From Nonomuraea africana (lineage in GTDB: Bacteria > Actinomycetota > Actinomycetes > Streptosporangiales > Streptosporangiaceae), in contig NZ_JADBEF010000001.1 of assembly GCF_014873535.1 (NCBI RefSeq), forward strand, positions 4,216,001 to 4,280,000: a stretch of 64,000 nucleotides of DNA. The letters run 5' to 3'. Every line of letters begins with the position of its first letter. The first letter of the stretch is position 1. Positions 62,326 to 64,000 of this stretch are shown piece by piece. The notes under the pieces were generated by a model that saw nothing but the letters and a program-made list of their open reading frames with translations, did no database searches and was not told where the DNA came from. Made by a program: the position numbers and the translations under genes.

Positions 62326-63099
62326 ATGGTGTTCCGCAAGCTGATGGCCGCCTTCGGTGCGGGCGTCGAGGTTGACACGGTCCTGAGCAACGCCACCGTC
62401 CGCCCTGGCGAGGCCCTGCGGGGCGTGGTCAACTTCAAGAGCGGCGGCTCCGACTACAAGGTCGACGGCATCACCATCGACCTGACCGCCGTCGTCGAGG
62501 TCGAGAGCGGCGACAGCGAGTACAAGACGACCTACAGCTTCCTGCGCCAGCAGGTGGCCGGCTCCTTCCAGCTGGCCGCGGGCGCCTCACACTCGCAGCC
62601 GTTCGAGATCCCGGTGCCGTGGGAGACGCCGATCAGCGCGATCGGCGGCCACCCGCTGCACGGCATGCGGCTCGGCGTGCAGACCGAGCTCGCGCTGGCG
62701 GGCGCGCTGGACAAGGGCGACCTCGACCCCCTGTACGTCACGCCGCTGCCCGCGCAGGAGCACGTCATCGCCGCGCTCGACCGGATGGGCTTCCGCTTCA
62801 AGAAGGCCGACCTGGAGCGGGGCACGCTGTACGGCTCGACGATGCCGTTCTTCCAGGAGATCGAGTACTACGCGGGCGGTCAGTGGCGCGGCCACTTCAA
62901 CGAGCTGGAGCTGACGTTCATCGCGGGCCCCGCCCAGATGGACGTGATCCTCGAGGCCGACAAGCGCGGCGGCTTCCTCAGCTCGAGCCACGACTCCTAC
63001 AACCGCTTCACCGTCCGCTACGGCGCCCCGCCGGCCGCGGCCGAGCAGGCGCTGCAGTCGGGCCTGGAGCAGATGGCCCGCAGGCGCGGCTGGTTCTAG
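62326..63099 (+). CDS. Spo0M-like arrestin-fold protein
   Basis: 257 residues. The N-terminal GVEVDTVLSNATVRPGEALRG and YKVDGITIDLTAVVEVES, and PFEIPVPWETPISAIGGHPL, match the sporulation-control protein Spo0M family, whose fold is arrestin-like. The C-terminal third is less conserved, ending with QALQSGLEQMARRRGWF. The Bacillus protein affects stage 0 sporulation and cell envelope behaviour; its mechanism is not settled. Strong ribosome site GAGGAG. The neighbouring SPFH pair suggests a membrane-related role here. Confidence 0.88.
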   Translation: MVFRKLMAAFGAGVEVDTVLSNATVRPGEALRGVVNFKSGGSDYKVDGITIDLTAVVEVESGDSEYKTTYSFLRQQVAGSFQLAAGASHSQPFEIPVPWETPISAIGGHPLHGMRLGVQTELALAGALDKGDLDPLYVTPLPAQEHVIAALDRMGFRFKKADLERGTLYGSTMPFFQEIEYYAGGQWRGHFNELELTFIAGPAQMDVILEADKRGGFLSSSHDSYNRFTVRYGAPPAAAEQALQSGLEQMARRRGWF

Positions 63100-63113
63100 T
63101 CCGGCACGATACC

Positions 63114-63148
63114 GGCGCGAGGGGCTGCGGGGCCCCTCGCGCCTTTTT
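63114..63148 (+). terminator. Rho-independent terminator after spo0M
   Basis: GGCGCGAGGGGC (63114-63125) pairs perfectly with GCCCCTCGCGCC (63132-63143), loop of six bases, followed directly by five T residues. It starts 15 bases after the stop codon and is the best terminator in the window. Confidence 0.92.
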
Positions 63149-63274
63149 CATGCCGTCTGCGCACACCGTCCACGCACACCGCCGCCGGGCGTGATCAAGT
63201 ATTGCCATGTGCTGGTGATCGCCTGGTGCCCTCGTTACCATGGCGTGGGGGTCAGAGGAGGTGCGGGGCACACC

Positions 63275-64000
63275 ATGAAGCGGCTCGTCACGGCGGTGAA
63301 GCGGGCCGCGCCCTGGGCGGCGCAGAACGCCGACGGCGCCATCGCGCTGACCCTGGCGATCGTGGTCGGCGTGATGGGCATCATGCCCGGCGAGATCTTC
63401 GGCCCGGAGGGCGACGACGTCCAGCGGCAGGTCATCAGCGCCGCGACCCTGGTCATCCTCGCGCTGGTCGCCACCGCGCTGCTCAGGGACCGCGTCCGGC
63501 AGGCGCCCGTCGAGCGCACCATCACCTCGGGCGCCCTGGCTCAGCTCCCCGAGCGGCTGCAGCGGCTCGACCACCTGGAGTCGCTGGTCGAGGGCACCCG
63601 CAGGGCGCTGGACGAGCTCCAGCTCGTCAGGGTGCTGGGCAACCGGCAGGAGATCGGCGAGGCGCTGGCCGCCGCCCGCAAGGACACCACCCGATGGAGC
63701 TTCAAGGGCGGCACCGGCACCTACCTGCGCGCGGTGACGCTGCCCGAGTGCGTCGCCGCCTCCCGCAGGGTGAGACGCCACCTCACGATCACGGTCGAGA
63801 TCATCGACCCGACCGACGAGGAGGTGTGCGAGGCCTACGCGCACTACCGCCGCTCGCTGTCGGACCTGCCCGACGGCACGGGCGAGCGCTGGACGACCGA
63901 CCGGGCCAGGAAGGAGTCCTACGCGACCATCCTGGCCGCCTTCTGGCACCGGCAGCGCTACGGCCTGCTCGACATCAGCGTCGGGCTCTCGCACACGATG
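63275..64000 (+). CDS. Membrane-anchored protein of unknown function (C-terminus cut by window edge)
   Basis: 242 codons to the window edge. Two hydrophobic segments near the N-terminus (about 22-40, ALTLAIVVGVMGIMPG, and 54-70, AATLVILALVATALL) are followed by a soluble domain with WSFKGGTGTYLRAVTLPE, VRRHLTITVEIIDPTDEE and YAHYRRSLSDLPDG. The pattern of aromatic, glycine and acidic residues suggests an enzymatic or sensor domain, but I do not recognise the family. The ATG at 63275 has AGAGGAGG 13 bases upstream. It comes after a terminator, so it has its own promoter. Confidence 0.6.
   Translation, partial: MKRLVTAVKRAAPWAAQNADGAIALTLAIVVGVMGIMPGEIFGPEGDDVQRQVISAATLVILALVATALLRDRVRQAPVERTITSGALAQLPERLQRLDHLESLVEGTRRALDELQLVRVLGNRQEIGEALAAARKDTTRWSFKGGTGTYLRAVTLPECVAASRRVRRHLTITVEIIDPTDEEVCEAYAHYRRSLSDLPDGTGERWTTDRARKESYATILAAFWHRQRYGLLDISVGLSHTM

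Overview
The window is about 70% GC and almost fully coding, with extreme third-position GC bias, ATGA/GTGA start-stop overlaps, a complete actinobacterial mce operon, an LprG-P55 lipoprotein/efflux pair and a der-cmk-tyrA-aroH-rluB-scpB-scpA-parA-xerD-nudix-pyrG block. These point to a filamentous, non-mycolate actinomycete, probably of the Streptosporangiales (Nonomuraea-like). The genus is an inference from gene content.

Layout. 1-3.9 kb: the N-terminal part of a metal-dependent cyclase (running off the left edge), a 24-bp tandem repeat, an Smr-domain protein, a secreted/anchored protein, a CBS-pair protein, an Xaa-Pro aminopeptidase and the initiator tRNA. 4.3-13.6 kb: a mce lipid-import operon (two YrbE permeases, MceA-F, one Mce-associated membrane protein). 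13.6-22.3 kb: an L,D-transpeptidase, a Sfp-type phosphopantetheinyl transferase, a MarR regulator, lprG-P55, an archaeal-type aspartyl-tRNA synthetase behind what reads as a T-box riboswitch, and a DUF6220/multicopper-oxidase pair. 22.3-38.4 kb: the chromosome-segregation, translation and aromatic-synthesis housekeeping block, interrupted between cmk and tyrA by a carotenoid oxygenase/TetR pair, a glycosyltransferase, a DUF2795 protein and a decayed oxidoreductase. 38.4-43.8 kb: assorted single genes (hexapeptide acetyltransferase, nitronate monooxygenase, DUF4126, a single-pass coiled-coil protein, a zinc-ribbon protein, a RIO kinase).

43.9-56.1 kb is the most distinctive region. A FadR-type GntR regulator is divergent from a run of nine minus-strand genes: GH42 beta-galactosidase, both halves of glycine decarboxylase (GcvPA, GcvPB), an ATP-NAD/AcoX-like kinase, an SDR dehydrogenase, a sugar-binding lipoprotein, two sugar permeases and a GH63-like glycosidase. 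The first five are coupled by 4-nt overlaps. Glycine decarboxylase without GcvH/GcvT/Lpd, inside a glycoside uptake and hydrolysis operon, is not a standard pathway that I recognise. 56.2-64 kb: uvrB, an ECF sigma factor that lacks region 4, two SPFH (flotillin-like) proteins, a Spo0M-like protein framed by a 17-bp perfect inverted repeat, and a membrane protein cut by the right edge.

A recurring theme is decay by internal deletion. An SDR, a cation-diffusion-facilitator transporter, an NDH-2-like oxidoreductase and an MgtC protein each survive as recognisable ends with the middle missing, and the sigma factor keeps its N-terminal part fused to a foreign tail.
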